DNA of 64,000 nt from Dipylidium caninum (GCA_017562135.1 QEYB01000637.1:124001-188000); one strand, 5' to 3'. Positions 12,501 through 29,800 are shown, numbered from the stretch's first letter. The notes: generated by a model from the sequence alone, not told the origin. Numbers and translations are program-made.

Positions 12501-15500
12501 CCCAATTTAATAAGAAGTATGATCTTGATTGATAATTGTGCCTCTTTATTAACCCACCCGATCTCGAATCTTGTGGACTGAAAAGGAAGACTTTATAAAC
12601 TAACCTTGCGAATGTTGTAAAAATCGCGATGAGGGACATTTTTTTGTTCCAACGTTTCCCCGCCCTCATTCAAGAGAACGTGTAGAGAAAACTTAGAACT
12701 GAGAAAGCACAGACGCCGGTAAGCAAAAGATTTCAGGGGTCCGCTGGCCACGAACATCCTCATAGTCTTTTCATCAAGGATAAATTCTTCCAAGGTAAAT
12801 GCAGGTATTTTGGGAAATTTTACACTCTTAGAATTAGTCTGAAAGTTCGGTTCAACTTTAGCGATCCCCTTTTCGAAGCGGACTATGGCTGGCAGTGCCT
12901 CTGGCCAATGATTAACAGCAAATGGGTCGCCTGTTATTTCGGGGGGATGGATCGGATGGTCTAGGAGGAAAAAAGAAATAACAGGGACCTTCATATTTAT
13001 GCTTATACACTGGATACTCAGATAAAGCAGGGTGCCTGGCGCAAATCCATGCAGCTGTTACTACTCAAACTACGTTGCAGCTGACGTTTACTATTTAATT
13101 TATTCACTCTGCTGTCCAAGATCCATGAAAATTACTACAAATTTCAGGTACAGTTAAACATTGCTTTTTATTAAAAATGTAAATGAAAATAACCTGCTTC
13201 CAAAAATAACTATTAAGAGGACAATCTCAGATTACTATCTAGAAAAATATATTTGATGTTAGTGACGAGGGATATCCAATTTTAGTAATATTGATAGAAT
13301 AACTTGAAGAAAATAGATTAAGGAGAAAGGTTTGTTTGCACTTGTTGTCCAAGGTCGAGGCCCACAACAAAAACAGTGCTTTTTATTAGAGCACTACAGA
13401 TATTTTAGCGTTATTGAAAATGAAAAATAAAAGGAAATAACTATTAGGCTCATAAATAAGGGATGAAACAGTAAAAGCGCATGCTTTTAGATTCTAAAAT
13501 GCCAGTCAACTTCGAAAATTTAAATGACCGATATCTACGAATTTGCGCAAAACGGACTTGTGGGGAAGCATGCCTCAAGAATCTATGATTTCGGCGCGTT
13601 ACCTTCAATTTCGTCCAAATTTTGCCAGTTTACTGCCAACAAAAAAAATATTTAATAAATTAAAGGTCATACTTCGGGAGATGAGGTTTAGACAAAAACA
13701 CTGACACGATGACTCATTTGGACGGTGTCAGTATAAATTCTCACTACAAGTAGATCACACTTCGGCCTAATCTCAAATAAAGTGTAAGAAATGCCAAAAT
13801 TCAAGTCGGATTCCAAATCCTCACAGAAAAAAAGATGAGGACAGCGATGATAGGACCGTTTCCTATAAAGAGCCGCATACTCACCAATGAAATATTTAAA
13901 AATTAAACAAGTATGTAGCATTATATGTTACCAAATTGTTGACGCATTTAGACATTCGAAAAGTAAGAAATAAATAAGGATTAACGAAACGTAGGCGTAA
14001 TCATTACAAGCCTAACTAATATTTCATAAACACGGACTCAACTGCTGACAGCAAGTGGTGCCTTTTTTAAATTATTATCATCTCTCCGTAATTCCTATTA
14101 TTGCTCATAAAAGGAGGCCTATAGGGTAAAGCAATTCCACATGACTTAATGGATGCGAACTTTTGTGGGAATTTGGATATAAGTGATCAGGAAATAATTG
14201 GTTATCATCCTCATATGAGAGTTAATAAATTGTTTTACAACTACAACTGTGAATTATACGATGAGTTTAAGGAACACCGTTGATAAGCAATTTCAAAGTT
14301 TATTTTTCGTCAGCACTTAATTTCGTTAGGCGTTTTACTCTCTTACTGATACAGAATAATGGTAAATGTGGTAGGCAAATCCCAATAAAAATACTAACCT
14401 TAAATAATGGTTATCAAACCAATTGTTGCAATAGCAAGAATTATATTATAAGTAACTATATTTGCTAAGATTCAGTGAGTATAGACTGAGGTACATCTAG
14501 TTTCGAAAAATTACGTTCTAAAAATTTAATTTACAACATGGTATAGTAACATGATATATCCTTCTTTAAAATTACTTCTCGGTTGCTGGCCGATGAATAC
14601 AAAAAACTCGTTATTAAAACATTCTAAGACCAAAAAACCTAAAACCCCTAATGCTTTTTCAATCACTTCGTAAATTTGACAGTAAGTAACCCCAGCCCAA
14701 AACGAGTAATGTCGAACTCAAGGAAAATGCTATAAATCTTGCTTTTCCTACAATAATTTCCTAAGAGTTTGGCAAGAAAAACCCATCTTAATGGTTGGGC
14801 GTTACCCGTCATTTCCATTCGATGAGCATATCAACATGCACTGGCGGTATTTAAATGTAGTTATGAGATGAGAAAATCACATGGGCGTTTCTAAGATTAA
14901 AGACCTGAGATACCCATCACTCAACTCCCGCAATTGTTTAAAAATCGTATATATATGTAACCATCATCCAATGCTTTTTTCCTAACATTCTTTCTATCTG
15001 GGCACGGTAGACATATAATTTATTTTGAAACTATAAAGGTCAATGTCCATAAACTTAAAAAGTGAGTCAATGCATGTAGTCACAACATCATTTCGATGAT
15101 TCCAATGAGAAAAAAACATACCTCTAGCCGATGGAGGTTCAGCATAATAACAAGCGTTTCCTGGAGGCTGTAAACCTTCTCTGGAACCAAGGCTAGCCAG
15201 AATGAGGTAGCGTTTGGCAACACGCCCCGTCTTCTGCAGAGAAGCCTTTAAATACTTATTACGAAGTTCCATCGACTTAAGTAAAGCCACCGCAGCTTCC
15301 TGGAGGTCATCCACAGTTGCCTTGATAAAAGAGGTACAAGAATGCCAAGTTTTCTTAAAGATGATACCAAATGAAAATCCACTTCACTTTAGTTATAAGC
15401 GTGTTCACTAAAGAATAGTTTATGCTAGGTACTTATTTAGAATGAAGTGACAGACCGTTTGGCAAATGAGACGTAAATGCATGAAATTTATCAACAGACA

Positions 15501-17346
15501 GTCTAAGCAAGTATGTATATTCGTGATCACGCAACATAAAAACCGATATAAGCGTTTTATACATATATATATCGTTGTATAATATTGTTTCATAGCTGAT
15601 TCGCCGCTGGAATCAGCCACTAGACAATTAGTACATAACTCCGGTAGGTTACGATATCATAAATAGTACTGTGACTTATTCATCCAAGTGCTACTCAAAA
15701 ATCCAGAAGAAACAACTCTTCTCAGGATGAGAACAGCCTATTTTGAAGCAAGTACGCAACGCAAGACAATATCGTGGCATATAGTTGTGACATTGAGCTT
15801 ATATAGAAAAATTTGGATATTGGGTACAAAATTTGCTTACGGGTAGATTGATTTTATACTTAGATCAAATCACAGGTATCGTCGTCCCAAACACAAAAAT
15901 TACCTCTACCGTAACGTATTTTTAACTTACGCGACTTTATACTGATTGCATGATTTTTTTCACTAAGTTAAATATTTTTTTATAAACTTTCACACTTTTC
16001 CGACTAAAGATACTTATTTGAATCAATGTCTGTCTAAATGCTTAGCCTGAGATTAAAATTTAAGTAATCTCTGAGGTAGTGCTACGATGTAAAATGATAG
16101 GAAACGAAATTCTACAACAGATATGTTGGTAATCTGAAAGCACTGTTACATAGGTGAGAAACAGTTAAAAGCAAAAATGCAAGTAATGCTAACAAACTTA
16201 CACCAGAGGCACCGTCCCCACAAATAGAAACTCGTTGATATTCAACAAAACGCTTCTTTGGTGAGGTTCTAACGGTTTCCGAAATGACATTATTAGCGCG
16301 TAGATTTTCCTCATCGACCGAAAACTCGACGTCGCCTTCAGCAGAAGGAGAAGGATCGCCCAAATTGCTGGGAGAAGCAGCACCCGTGGATGAGTCAGGC
16401 ACAGACTCGAAATGAACGGGAGAGAAATGAATACGTACATCTCCAGAGACTAGGGCTGGAAGAGCTTGAAAACGAGACGATTGATCTGCATGTGTAGAAC
16501 TGATTAGAAATAAAAGAACAGATAATTCAACCCCCACAAAAACCTATGAATCAGTTCCCTAATGTAAGTATGAACAGACGTATATATGCAGGTTGGTACG
16601 TTTATTTTCGGGTTAAATATCTAAATAAATATCCAGGGAGGAAGAAAACGATGTTGAAACACTTCCAGAATAAAACTAAGAAATACTGCTGCAAGACTAT
16701 TCAATGGGTTAAGTGATGTTATTATTCATATTAACCACATACTAAATGACTAACTCTTTTAATATGTAAATATGCCAATTTTTTCTCAGTATTGACGTGA
16801 CCAGAGTTTCTAACCCGACAAAAAGATGCGGATTTTACTGTACCATACGGTGATCGAAAAATCACGCACGTTTTTAGACAGCTAAAATAGCGCTAACTAC
16901 CAAATGTCAGTAGAAAAAGGTCTGTGCTGAACAATTTGCTCAGGAATCTTATTATACATATCTTTACAAAAAGGGATCGAATGCTAATCATCAAATATAT
17001 AACGTAAGTCTCCAAATATATTAAGTTTCGCCGAGGAAGTTGGCAGACATGTCAGGTAATGTGCTATAATTACCGCAATGACAGCCTAAAACGCAAATAA
17101 TATTTAAAAACCGTATATTAAAGGGATTCAGCTGAGATTCGATTTAAGGCTAAACAACTACAAAAGACTTTGAACCCTCACTCACCGGGCAAGTTGTCTT
17201 GAAATGAGGTGGTTTTTCATCTCATCACGCTCAATGGGCAATTTGGGAATGTCAAATTCAAAACAGCCTTCATGGAAAAGGGTGTTGTCGTTAATACCTC
17301 CAAGGCGTTGCAAGCTTTCAGCTACCTCCGTTATTTCCTTTTCCAT
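6516..17346 (-). CDS. AMPD2: AMP deaminase (AMPD2-like), 12 exons, 836 aa
   Basis: It hydrolyses AMP to IMP and ammonia in the cytosol (purine nucleotide cycle). Exons in transcript order: 17347-17186, 16499-16202, 15320-15122, 12960-12605, 12478-12341, 11915-11853, 11651-11520, 10761-10558, 10138-9888, 8410-8254, 7952-7704, 6818-6516. All phases close and give 836 residues from the ATG at 17346; human AMPD2 is slightly longer. Residues 1-153 form the variable N-terminal region. Around 146-190 a [10 protein letters not shown] and [13 protein letters not shown] block matches AMPD2. The catalytic domain starts at [10 protein letters not shown] (zinc-binding His342 and His344). Later come FRPHCGEAG (His613) and the family signature [12 protein letters not shown] (Asp690). 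The end is HWLGLNYW...[10 protein letters not shown]. An upstream non-coding exon is likely, because an acceptor lies directly before the ATG. The 13 kb/14 kb intron (12961-15121) holds a 77-codon frame at 13688-13921, which I rejected as an exon. Confidence 0.95.
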
Positions 17347-17347
17347 T

Positions 17348-20300
17348 CTGCACAAATAAATTGTATGAAAGCGGGCAATAAACAGGCATAATGTTAGAAT
17401 GAGTGTGATCCGGGAAATTCAAACAACGAGAAAAGCGCAAAAAAGATAGGGAGGCCGGATCATGTTTAAAGTTTACAAAAACCACCAAAAGTTGGAAATA
17501 CTATGGCATAGACTTGATGCGCCCACGGTGCACTTGAAGAATATTCTGGATACGCCTACGTCGTACTGGCAATAATACGTTTATTTCTCTGAATGTATTC
17601 TATAACTGGCTTATTAGGATGGTAGAAGAGCTAATTTGCTTCAGTGAAATCCTACTTATTGAATAACTTCGCCATCACATTGCGGCCTGCAAAGCACCCG
17701 CAACAAACCTCGCCTGTTTATGAATGTCTACAGAACGGTGGCCTTGCCTCAAGGCTCTAAAACGGCGCAATGTATAAGATAAACAACAAGCAGAAAATTG
17801 TAGTAGATTTTGCATCTCGTAGCCATTCCGAAGGCCTAAAAAACAGTGTACTTTACTATTTATAAGCTTTGGGCGCAGGTATGTTTAAAGTGCTGTAATA
17901 CAATACATTTTCGTCGATGCAGAAACGGTTCTCCACTGACTTTTAATATTCCTGTTATTTAAATTAAAGGTATAAGACAATCTTTTAATGTAGTTTTGTG
18001 GAGGTTTTTTTGGTTCTTTCAAGAGAAACATATTTTCATGTTAGCCGTCCCAGACTCTCCACTGTCCTGCCTTTGCCCCCCTATGTTAACAACAGATGTT
18101 TTAGTTACCACACCTGCGTTTCTGTTCTTCTTTAAGCCGCCAACAAATGCTATTCCATTCAGATTTTTTGGGTTGTAACGCTAGGACCCTGTCTGGTAAT
18201 CTTACTCCTATTCTACATAGAAAGCAATTCTCTAAAATAGCTTTACTTTGCTAATTACGCTGCATAGCCTATTTTGTGGCCAGTTTAGGGAATTTTCGAA
18301 TAATTCCGTATTTCCCATACAGTTTTGTGCCGCTTTACCTTTTTATTGATTATATACTACGTCAGTTGATGACTTCTCACTGTCATGCCTGACACTACAC
18401 CATTTTTCTATTCCGTTTGTCGTAGTACCTATTCAACAGAGAAATATGTTATGAGTTTGGCAAAAAATGCAATTATCCGACGACACAAAGTAGATCACGC
18501 GATCGTAGATGTGTCAAATGCGGATTTATGATAACCGTTTAAGAGCATTAGTGTTGTCAAGCTTTCCATTATTCATACAGTTCCTGATTATCAACTTTTC
18601 TTAGTAGATAACCAAGCTCTCCTTCATTCATTTGCGAACACACACGGCCTTGGGGTCAGCTTGAGATTTTGAATTTGTCCCACGTTGTTATCTTTCCCCA
18701 ATGATTGTTTCGCAACGTTTTGAACCAGACAGATTGCACATTTGCATAAAGACAACTTGATCCCGGAAGGAATTGGTCGCGCAGGAAGATCAGATTTCAC
18801 AATCAGATCTTTCTCTATTATAATATCTAATATCATCATGGGAAAAATATCGCTTTTCTGTTGACTTAGATAACAAATATATCAACATCAGACATAGATT
18901 TCTAATGTTATGTAGTTACTTTTCTCATCGTTTTAATTCCGGTGATCACGTAAATGAAGTAACCTTTAATTGTTTGTGGAAAAGAGCCCAACTGTTCTGA
19001 ATCAGTAAACGGGCTTTTGATTATTGTGAAAAACCTAAGCTTTCATTTAAAATAGATCTCGATTGCATGGGCTATCCTGATCTGAGATAGAGATGCATTG
19101 TCACCACCTGTCTGCCGCAAAACAAAAAACTATTGTACCAATCTGATTAAATGCCTTTTTATGCTTTACTCTTATCTGAAGCCCCAATTATCTATTCAAA
19201 CCTTAGTAATAGCCGCATAGGTGTGGAATAGTGTCGACAATGACTAGTAAAATGAATATACACTTTGCCACAATTTGCTTTCATCTGTTGTAAATTTAGT
19301 GTTTTAATTTCCGTATGCGATACAATACCAATTCCACTTACTCGAATTGTTAGCATTGTTAATGTCTTTTACCTTAAGAATGACCGTAAGCTTGTTTCTC
19401 AAAGTGGTTCCGCCTGCGGCTTTGACAACCGAAAAATCATTTTATCCAAAATTGAAATATAAGCTACAAACCCTAAATTATATGGTTATAGCCTTTCTTG
19501 AGACACCGCCTAAACTTTTAACTGTTTCAGTTTTTTGCACCATTGGGTGGGGACTGCAAAATAATGATTTGACAAAATGAGAGCGCCGGTTAGTGATCTA
19601 GATCTCATATGTTACCAAATTTATTTTCACTGCGTTTGTGAGCCTCCAATTATATGTTATCGTTATATGCTAAGATGGACGGTACCAACTGCGACAAATA
19701 AGGAAGCAGGCTATGAACAGACCTTTTAAAATAATATTACCTCAATGTTAAATTTATTTCCCAACTTGGTGCGACTTATCGGGGTCAAATAGACATTCTA
19801 AGTTGAGGTAGACCCTAGCCGTTTTATGAGCCTTGTTTACGCAGTGATCTATACAATTCGTAAGTTGGTGCTGTCCTACCACGTGTTTGTTTCATAATCG
19901 GAGCAAACATGACCCCCTGAAATTTTGAGGAATCCTACTAATCTCCAGAATAAGTTAAGTAAGGACGGCATGCGTGATTCAGTAATCAGATCATAGATGC
20001 GAAGCATGAAAGCACTTATAATCTTATTTCTAAGTGGTCCGTTCGTCTAAAACAACTTTTCGTGAATGGGATGATTTGGAATGTATGAGGATGGAATTAA
20101 AATGGGGGGGGGGGAATTTTTGCAGTAATGAAATTCCAGTCATCAATTTCTGAGACTACGGCCATCAACAATTACTTTTCACGCGTCGTAACTTGGTAAG
20201 AGAACCTTAAATGCTCATAATATCTCATGAGGATATTATAATTCTGTTCGAGAAAAGGGACCAAGGCATGAGTGTCATTTTGCAAGAGATACCCATATTA

Positions 20301-22700
20301 GGTACGTCAATCTGCACTCTTGAGGCGTTCTTTATATTCATTGTTCCTATACCTTTATAGGTTCAATCATGATTTTCTTTAACATTCGAGGTAAGACACA
20401 TAGAAGCATATTTAGAGACGGATGCTTAATATAAGACTTATTGCGAATATTCAAAGAAGTTGTAATACCGCATCAGCTTGTACAAAATGCACATTCTTTA
20501 CCCTGTTCATTATATCTTGAATGGCTAAAAATGGCCTAAGGAGGAATTCATCCAACTCTGATAACTTACTTGTTCCTTAAATCTAAAAAGAACAGACAAT
20601 CCATCATGGAATTGAGGGCTTCAATACAGTTTTCGGTACGATTCTTGCCTTAGCAACCAGCAGTTTAGTTCTTATTTCTGTTAACGTTGTTGGTACCACT
20701 CACAGATATTTAATCAGTTCATTTGAAAGCTTGTTCGAGGTTATGGGCGGCACTCTCCACAGGCCAACTAATTGAAAAAGCTTATTTATGATAGTTTCGT
20801 TGCATTTGGACTAACTTTCGATTATGATGTAAATATAAATAGGTGGAAATAGTATGTGATGTAAGGTACCACCTCATATCATACATAAAACAAGCTTTAA
20901 TATTATTCAGTCCACAGCGAAAAGGTTGGTAGTGGTATTCTCACTGTCGCAAAAGCTACATTTTCAGTTTCATCTCAAGTCCCCACACTAGGTAACTGGT
21001 GCAGATTTCTACAAATTTCGCTTTAAATTCCCGTAAGCATCAGTTATGTCGGTTATTTATTTTCATAACTTTCTGGTACTAAATGCTCTACGTGAGCCAG
21101 AGCAGCAGTCACCCTTCCCTTCATCAGTCATATTCAATTATCTTTAAATAGTTAAGAGCAAAATAAAGATTGTGGAATAGGAGGGTAACGCCAAGATATG
21201 TAACTTTCGGAGGTTTAAATTTTTTACTAATACTTGGTTATTATAAATTGGCAGCTCAGAAACGTAAATGTCCTTCCTTAGTATTACTAAAATAATAAGT
21301 AAAATATGTTTTCGGGGCGACAACCTAACAGTAAAACCACGAAGATCCACGACGATCCACTTTGTGGTCGCCAACCCACCACAGCAACAGTATGAATCAA
21401 CACACTGACCCCCTGATGCTAGTTACTAGGCTGTAGCCGCAACCGCAGCTGCACATATCCTGGCGACTATTCCGACCGCTACCCCTTCAGACAATTAAGT
21501 GACGACCGCCTAGCACTGAGCCGTTATATTTCAAGGCGCTTCTCGGCGTGTCATAGCAACTCTGCATACATCACTAATCAAATGATAAAACCTCCCCTCC
21601 ACCATACCCCGTATCCCCCTTTGTTTCTCTACTTCTACCTGTGTGGGTGAGATCTACTCATCTACCAGCTGGTTCCGCACTATTCTGCATATGCATGCAT
21701 GAGTGAGTTCATGCATGTACGTGTTGAGAGGCAAACGTATGTCCGACAGTCGCGGTTTATTAACTGGCGCACACAAAACGTCTGTGTGATAAAGCAAACA
21801 TAGCAACTAAGTAAAAAGGAAGTGCCGTTTTCAGCTGCGGTCGGAACTTCATGTGAGGACGTTGTGGGAATCGATGCCGAGCAGGAACGAAATTCAGCCC
21901 GATTCATCTAGTACTTCATGATTTTAATGTAAAACTAATTATTTGTGTGACAAACTCATGTAAACTTCACCGTGCCTATTCCGAATACGGTAACACGAGT
22001 GGAGCAGGTTTCGAATGATATCGAGGTAAAAAAGCAGATTTTAAACCTTAATTTGGTCTGAATTTATACGGCCTCATTGTTGCGTCAGACACACTGGAAA
22101 ATTCCGTAACCACAAAGTGCTCATTTTCGTCTGACTTGGTGTCTTGATTGTATTTCTTCTAAATGTCTGGTTAGGTTTTTGGATGATGATCCCATGTCAA
22201 TAACCCAAAATTGAAACCAATTTTCATTCATGCCCGAAACCGGGACAAGATGTCCGAGAGTTGCATCAATCATTTAGCAGGTGAGCACACCTTATACGCG
22301 GGCGGCAACTGACAGCAGTAAATTACGGTTGTTTAAAATAGCAAGCAAGTGCGATTAAATTAATGAATGTTCGTTAGTCACAGCCGACTTCAAGGTTGAA
22401 GGCACAAACACTGCTCAAATGTGGTCGATACGAGACAGATTCATGGGCCAACACAGTGGGTGTTACGTGTACAGGTCATATGGTTAGGATAACGGAGGCG
22501 GGTGAAAAATTATACCGCCTAGACAGAGATTACATGTGATTAGAAATCATTTTGCTAGTTACCGAAATTTATCATCTCATCTTTGAAATGCATGAACACA
22601 AGTACTGGTAAAGATCCGTGGGCGATCAACCTTGGATCTCGACTAGATTATTTGGTTTTGTAACGCAAAAATATCCACACTTTCACCTAGTATACGCACT
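17348..22700. other. Non-coding region upstream of AMP deaminase
   Basis: About 5.3 kb between the first identified AMP deaminase exon and the putative promoter of the GFI1-like gene. It must contain the AMP deaminase promoter and probably a 5' UTR exon. It holds a run of 11 G at 20104-20114 and a GC-richer segment at 21375-21910. I see no coding exon that I can support. The minus-strand frame at 18624-18839 (71 codons) has no recognisable similarity. Confidence 0.5.
21375..21910 (-). promoter_or_regulatory. GC-richer island, possible AMP deaminase 5' exon or promoter
   Basis: This half-kilobase stands out from its AT-rich surroundings and contains many CG dinucleotides (for example near 21430-21550). 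On the minus strand an ATG at 21907 opens MNRAEFRSCSASIPTTSSHE, a 75-codon frame that could be an alternative first exon of AMP deaminase. I cannot find a convincing donor that joins in phase to the acceptor at 17348. Treat it as a candidate only. Confidence 0.25.
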
Positions 22701-22719
22701 TGTTACGGGACTCGTCGAC

Positions 22720-22880
22720 AGTCCATTGGTTGGGGATGACGGTGCGGTGACACTATCAACCAATAAAAGGGCGACTGTTCCCATCCCTCCCCCTGCACGC
22801 TCGTGCGCACACCTTTGAGATCTACTCACGGGATGAGAGCCTGCGTAGCCAATAAGAATCCTGCTCTATATCAGCTCAGG
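22720..22880 (+). promoter_or_regulatory. Candidate promoter of the GFI1-like gene (CCAAT and TATA-like motifs)
   Basis: The segment holds an inverted CCAAT box (ATTGG at 22725-22729), CCAAT at 22760-22764 overlapping a TATA-like AATAAAAGGG, another CCAAT at 22849-22853, and CTCTATATCA at 22864-22873. These occur in about 150 bp, 0.9 kb before the first coding exon of the GFI1-like gene and in its orientation. The clustering suggests a polymerase II promoter, but individual motifs are short and occur by chance. Confidence 0.35.
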
Positions 22881-23753
22881 CACTCCAAAAGTATCCCCGA
22901 GACGATGGTTGAGATAGTTGCCGATACATTGAGGCGTTTGATCAGGATACGCGCTCATGCAACAACCTGGTCAAATTCATGACTTTGACAGGTGTTACGG
23001 TCTACCTGACACCCTTCGTAAGTCTACTCTACCCTTATCTGTCATGCTCCTGTTTACACTTTTCGTACTTAGTTATGAATAAAACCTGTTCCTTTTCATG
23101 CTACTGGATTAAGGGCGGATTCCTCTCACTGAAATACAAATTCTGCACGGTTACAACACTAAACTCATTCCGACAACTTTGCGAGGGAAATAATCATTTC
23201 ACTGAAGTTGTTCTGGTCCTAACAGTGGTTGAGAAGTGGAAACAATTAGGAGCAAATCGTACAGTATTTCGCTTTTGACATGAAATGGGGGGAAAATTAG
23301 CTTACCGAATCGGAGTAAAGAACGTCCTTCATAGGTGTAATTAGAATTACTTTTCAGCCATTAAATAATATTGCTTCATTTTTGGAACCAGTTTACCTCT
23401 GACTTCATGTATGTAAATCAGGATTTTTGCCTTCTCCTATTTTCTAATCATTGAAAAGGAAATATTGGTGAACGAAAAAGGGGCATCGACTGTAAAAACA
23501 GATAGTTCCAGCTGATCTACCTAAAGAAGCATGTGGTAATCCGGTCAGAGAGATGGCTGAGGAAATAATTGGGAGAATAAATTGTTCGGAGGCACTAAGA
23601 AAGCTTCACTTCTCTGGAATGAGTGACGTACCACCATATTGTTAACTTTAAAGGGTAAATTAATGAATTTAACTACAGAAAATGTTTACCGAATGTTGGA
23701 ACTAGACTTCCGGCTTAGCCTTTCACTCACACTCTTTAGGGTTTCAAGTACCA

Positions 23754-26807
<3,054 letters not shown>

Positions 26808-26881
26808 GTTTATGAACGAGACTATGCTTAAAACTGACTGTAAATATGATGTAGAGATTTCCAAATGTTGAAAATAATTAA

Positions 26882-26887
26882 AATAAA
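26882..26887 (+). terminator. Poly(A) signal AATAAA of the GFI1-like gene
   Basis: AATAAA lies 75 nt after the stop codon, within an A-rich stretch and followed by T/G-rich sequence, as expected for 3' end formation. Confidence 0.6.
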
Positions 26888-29800
26888 TGAGCCACCGTTA
26901 ATTGAAATGTGCTCTTACTTAGGTTGGACTAGCATGTGAGTTCTGGATTTTTTTAGTTTAACAGATCTCTTTTCATTGTGCTTACATCAGGTTTTTGGAA
27001 GCAGTATTTTGGGCAGATTCTAACGCGTTAGATACCTCTACTCAAATATTATAGAAATTATTCAACTCGTCCAGATTATATGATCAAAACAAAAGAACCG
27101 GAAAAAAATTCAACAACTACACTAAACTAGAGGCTGAAAAAATGATTCATAAGGAAAACGGATGACACCAGTGGCCTTTACAGATGTTGATAATCACCGA
27201 GCGCCAAGCCTTATATCCGACTAGGGATCATTAGAGAGTGAATAATCCTCTTCACTTTATCATATTCTTCACTATGGAATAATTCTTGTGCCAAATAGAC
27301 ACTTTCCGTTAGACAGATAGAATTTAATATTGCTTTAATCTTCTGGTTGTGAGAATGCGCTTTTAGCCTTACGTTTTATCTAAAAGTCATGCGATTAGAC
27401 AGCCCATTATTTTGAGTTAATCCTACAGAGCAGGTGTGACAGATTCTGGGCAAAGCTTTTGCCGCACTTCGATACAAAAGCGATATGGGCACACTAGTAC
27501 ATATTTTATGACAGGAGCCCCATTCCACTTTTTTTACTGGCCTCAGTCACCAAACCGGAGGAGGAACAAATGGTACGGGTGTTAACGGTGCCTGTTGCAT
27601 GCTGGTACCCTCGAAATGTCTCACCTGGACACAAATCAGCGTGGCTTGATATGAATGGCAAAGGAAGGGGTGGATTTACCAAAGGGGAGACGTAGAAGCC
27701 GTGGGAACCGCGGAATTGTGATTATTGGACCCGCATTAGGTTAGTAAAAATTACATTTACCTACCAGTTACTAAGAGGGTGATTGGGGAAGCCGAGAGCC
27801 GCATGGGAGGCCTGCAACAGCATGAGTGCATGTCAAATAAAATTTGTAAGCCCCAGTATAACTTGTATGTGTTTTACTTATGGCGGATGAATGCGGAAAA
27901 ATTGGGGATCTGGATGCAAAGATCAATTTGTATACGAAACGAGATATGGATAAAATAATCGAGGTGTTATGCTAAATTAAAAATGGGTGAGTTTCAATGT
28001 CATTATGCAATGGGAACGATAGGGATACAATGGTCGCCTATTAGTATGTAAAAGTTATTTCTTCAAACTTGCCCATAATGCCCTTTGTTTAGTTCACTTT
28101 AGAAGATTATCCATTTCGGTATGTTGACACCAGTCTGAATCGACAACTTAAATTGTTCAAAATACCTGTAGTCGTTTTAAATAACAGCGATTATACTCTC
28201 ACACCATCAACTCCGTCATACTAATCTGAAACATTTCACCCAGCACTAGTAATGATGAGTATTTCGAGAAGTACTCCGGTTTATGATATTCAAATAGCTG
28301 CACTTTTACTGTCAGGTACCTCAATAATGGTAATCAACATTTTATTTTCTTAGATCCAAGTTGTATTCATTAGGTCCCTGATTCGAGTAGATTCATCTGG
28401 AGGATGGCTATTAATTAAACGGAATTTTCCAACTATCCAGTTATCATGTCTATACGCTTGCATAATTTTAAATGGCTCATTGCTACTTTTCATTTAGACG
28501 CGATTTTAATGTAAATGAGTGCTTTTGCACAGAAAAGCTCATGCGAAATAAAATTTCGCAATTTCAAAATTTATGGTGACAAGTGAAGTGAGATACTGAT
28601 TGTGTCCAACCGGTTGACTCTTCATGCTTCGCAAATGGCGGTTAAATCGAATTTTCGAATGTACCGGTTAGCGGCGAATGACTGCTAATTGGAGCATGCA
28701 TGCATGCATTGATGCGGGGACAAAGAAATCCAGTAAAACTCTGTGACTACCAAATCTCTGATGTATTGCCTCTTACAAAATAACATGATAAAATTAATAC
28801 ACAAAGAGGTAATTTCTTAAACTTCACACTAGGAATGATAGCATTGAACTGTCAATTGGGTTATCTGGGTTCGCGGCAAAGGCAGATATCTTCGAGTACA
28901 ACCTTAAGAGTAGACATCGGTGCATTTAAATAGTTGCATTAAGCATGCTTTCCGCTTCCCATTCTTCGAAAACTTATAAGTAAGTGTGCGTTAATAGTAT
29001 CTCAATGTACAGACTACCGACATTGGGGTGAAGCGACGTATGCGATATTAGGAAATTGATGGTTTAAAACCGAATAGATTTGGTTAACAGACACACCTAG
29101 CGCCATCTTCATGTTTAGCTTACTTTATTTAAACTTATTTTTTAAGGAAATAGAATTTCTTCGCACTGTTCAAGAAAATTGGGAGCGGCAAAAATGAACT
29201 TTCTGGCGAAGTTATTACTGGGAAACATTAATCAAAATCATAGTTAATGCTTTCAAGTAAGTCGATTTTACCTAAAGCAGTTGCACATTCTACAGCACAA
29301 TTAAATTTGAAAACGAGATGTCCTAAGAAATACACGATGCTAGGCCACATCTGTAGGCAAGCATATATCCCTTCTATTCGACGTCGGCACCAAAAATTGT
29401 CTTTGATTGAAGACTATAAATTGGTGTATTTATTAGTTCGCAAAATACTAAAAAATTAACTCAAGTGGGCAATTTTTTAAAAATATCTTTCGCCTAATGG
29501 CATAGAGCGTAAATATTTTTAGCCATGTTTTGGCATACGTGAAGATATTTCCAGGCTGGCATTCATACAACCTAGGGTATTTTCAATCATAAAGTGAGAG
29601 CTAAATGTTGAATTAATCAGCATCATTCCATGAAACAGGCCAAATAGGTACTCTTTTAATCACATATTTAAAAAGGTCAACGGCTAACTTAGTAGGCACT
29701 CCGATTTTAGAGCTCCCAGGTGTCTAGTTGTCGCCCACTTCAATCTCGCCGACTCCCCCTTCCGTCGATTAGCACTGAACCGTCCCAGGAGTACACTTAA

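Noticed and set aside
13688..13921. A 77-codon minus-strand frame in the AMP deaminase region (VVRIYTD...) as an extra exon.
   Set aside because: The exon ending at 15122 joins the one starting at 12960 directly in phase 1 (Gly/Asp codon split), and the joined protein aligns with AMPD2 (SARDHPIHPP against SADAPVHPP). No acceptor/donor pair makes this frame fit.
16112..16484. Start of the second AMP deaminase exon at 16485 (after CATGCAG).
   Set aside because: That acceptor leaves the wrong phase after the exon ending at 17186. The acceptor at 16500 (CTAATCAG) with a T-rich tract closes the phase.
20104..20114. Run of 11 G residues.
   Set aside because: A simple homopolymer in non-coding DNA, with no associated structure.
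22957..22991. ATG-led segment ending in CAG/GTGTTA as a first coding exon of the GFI1-like gene.
   Set aside because: Its phase-2 end puts the following exon (from 23740) into a frame that meets a stop after a few codons.
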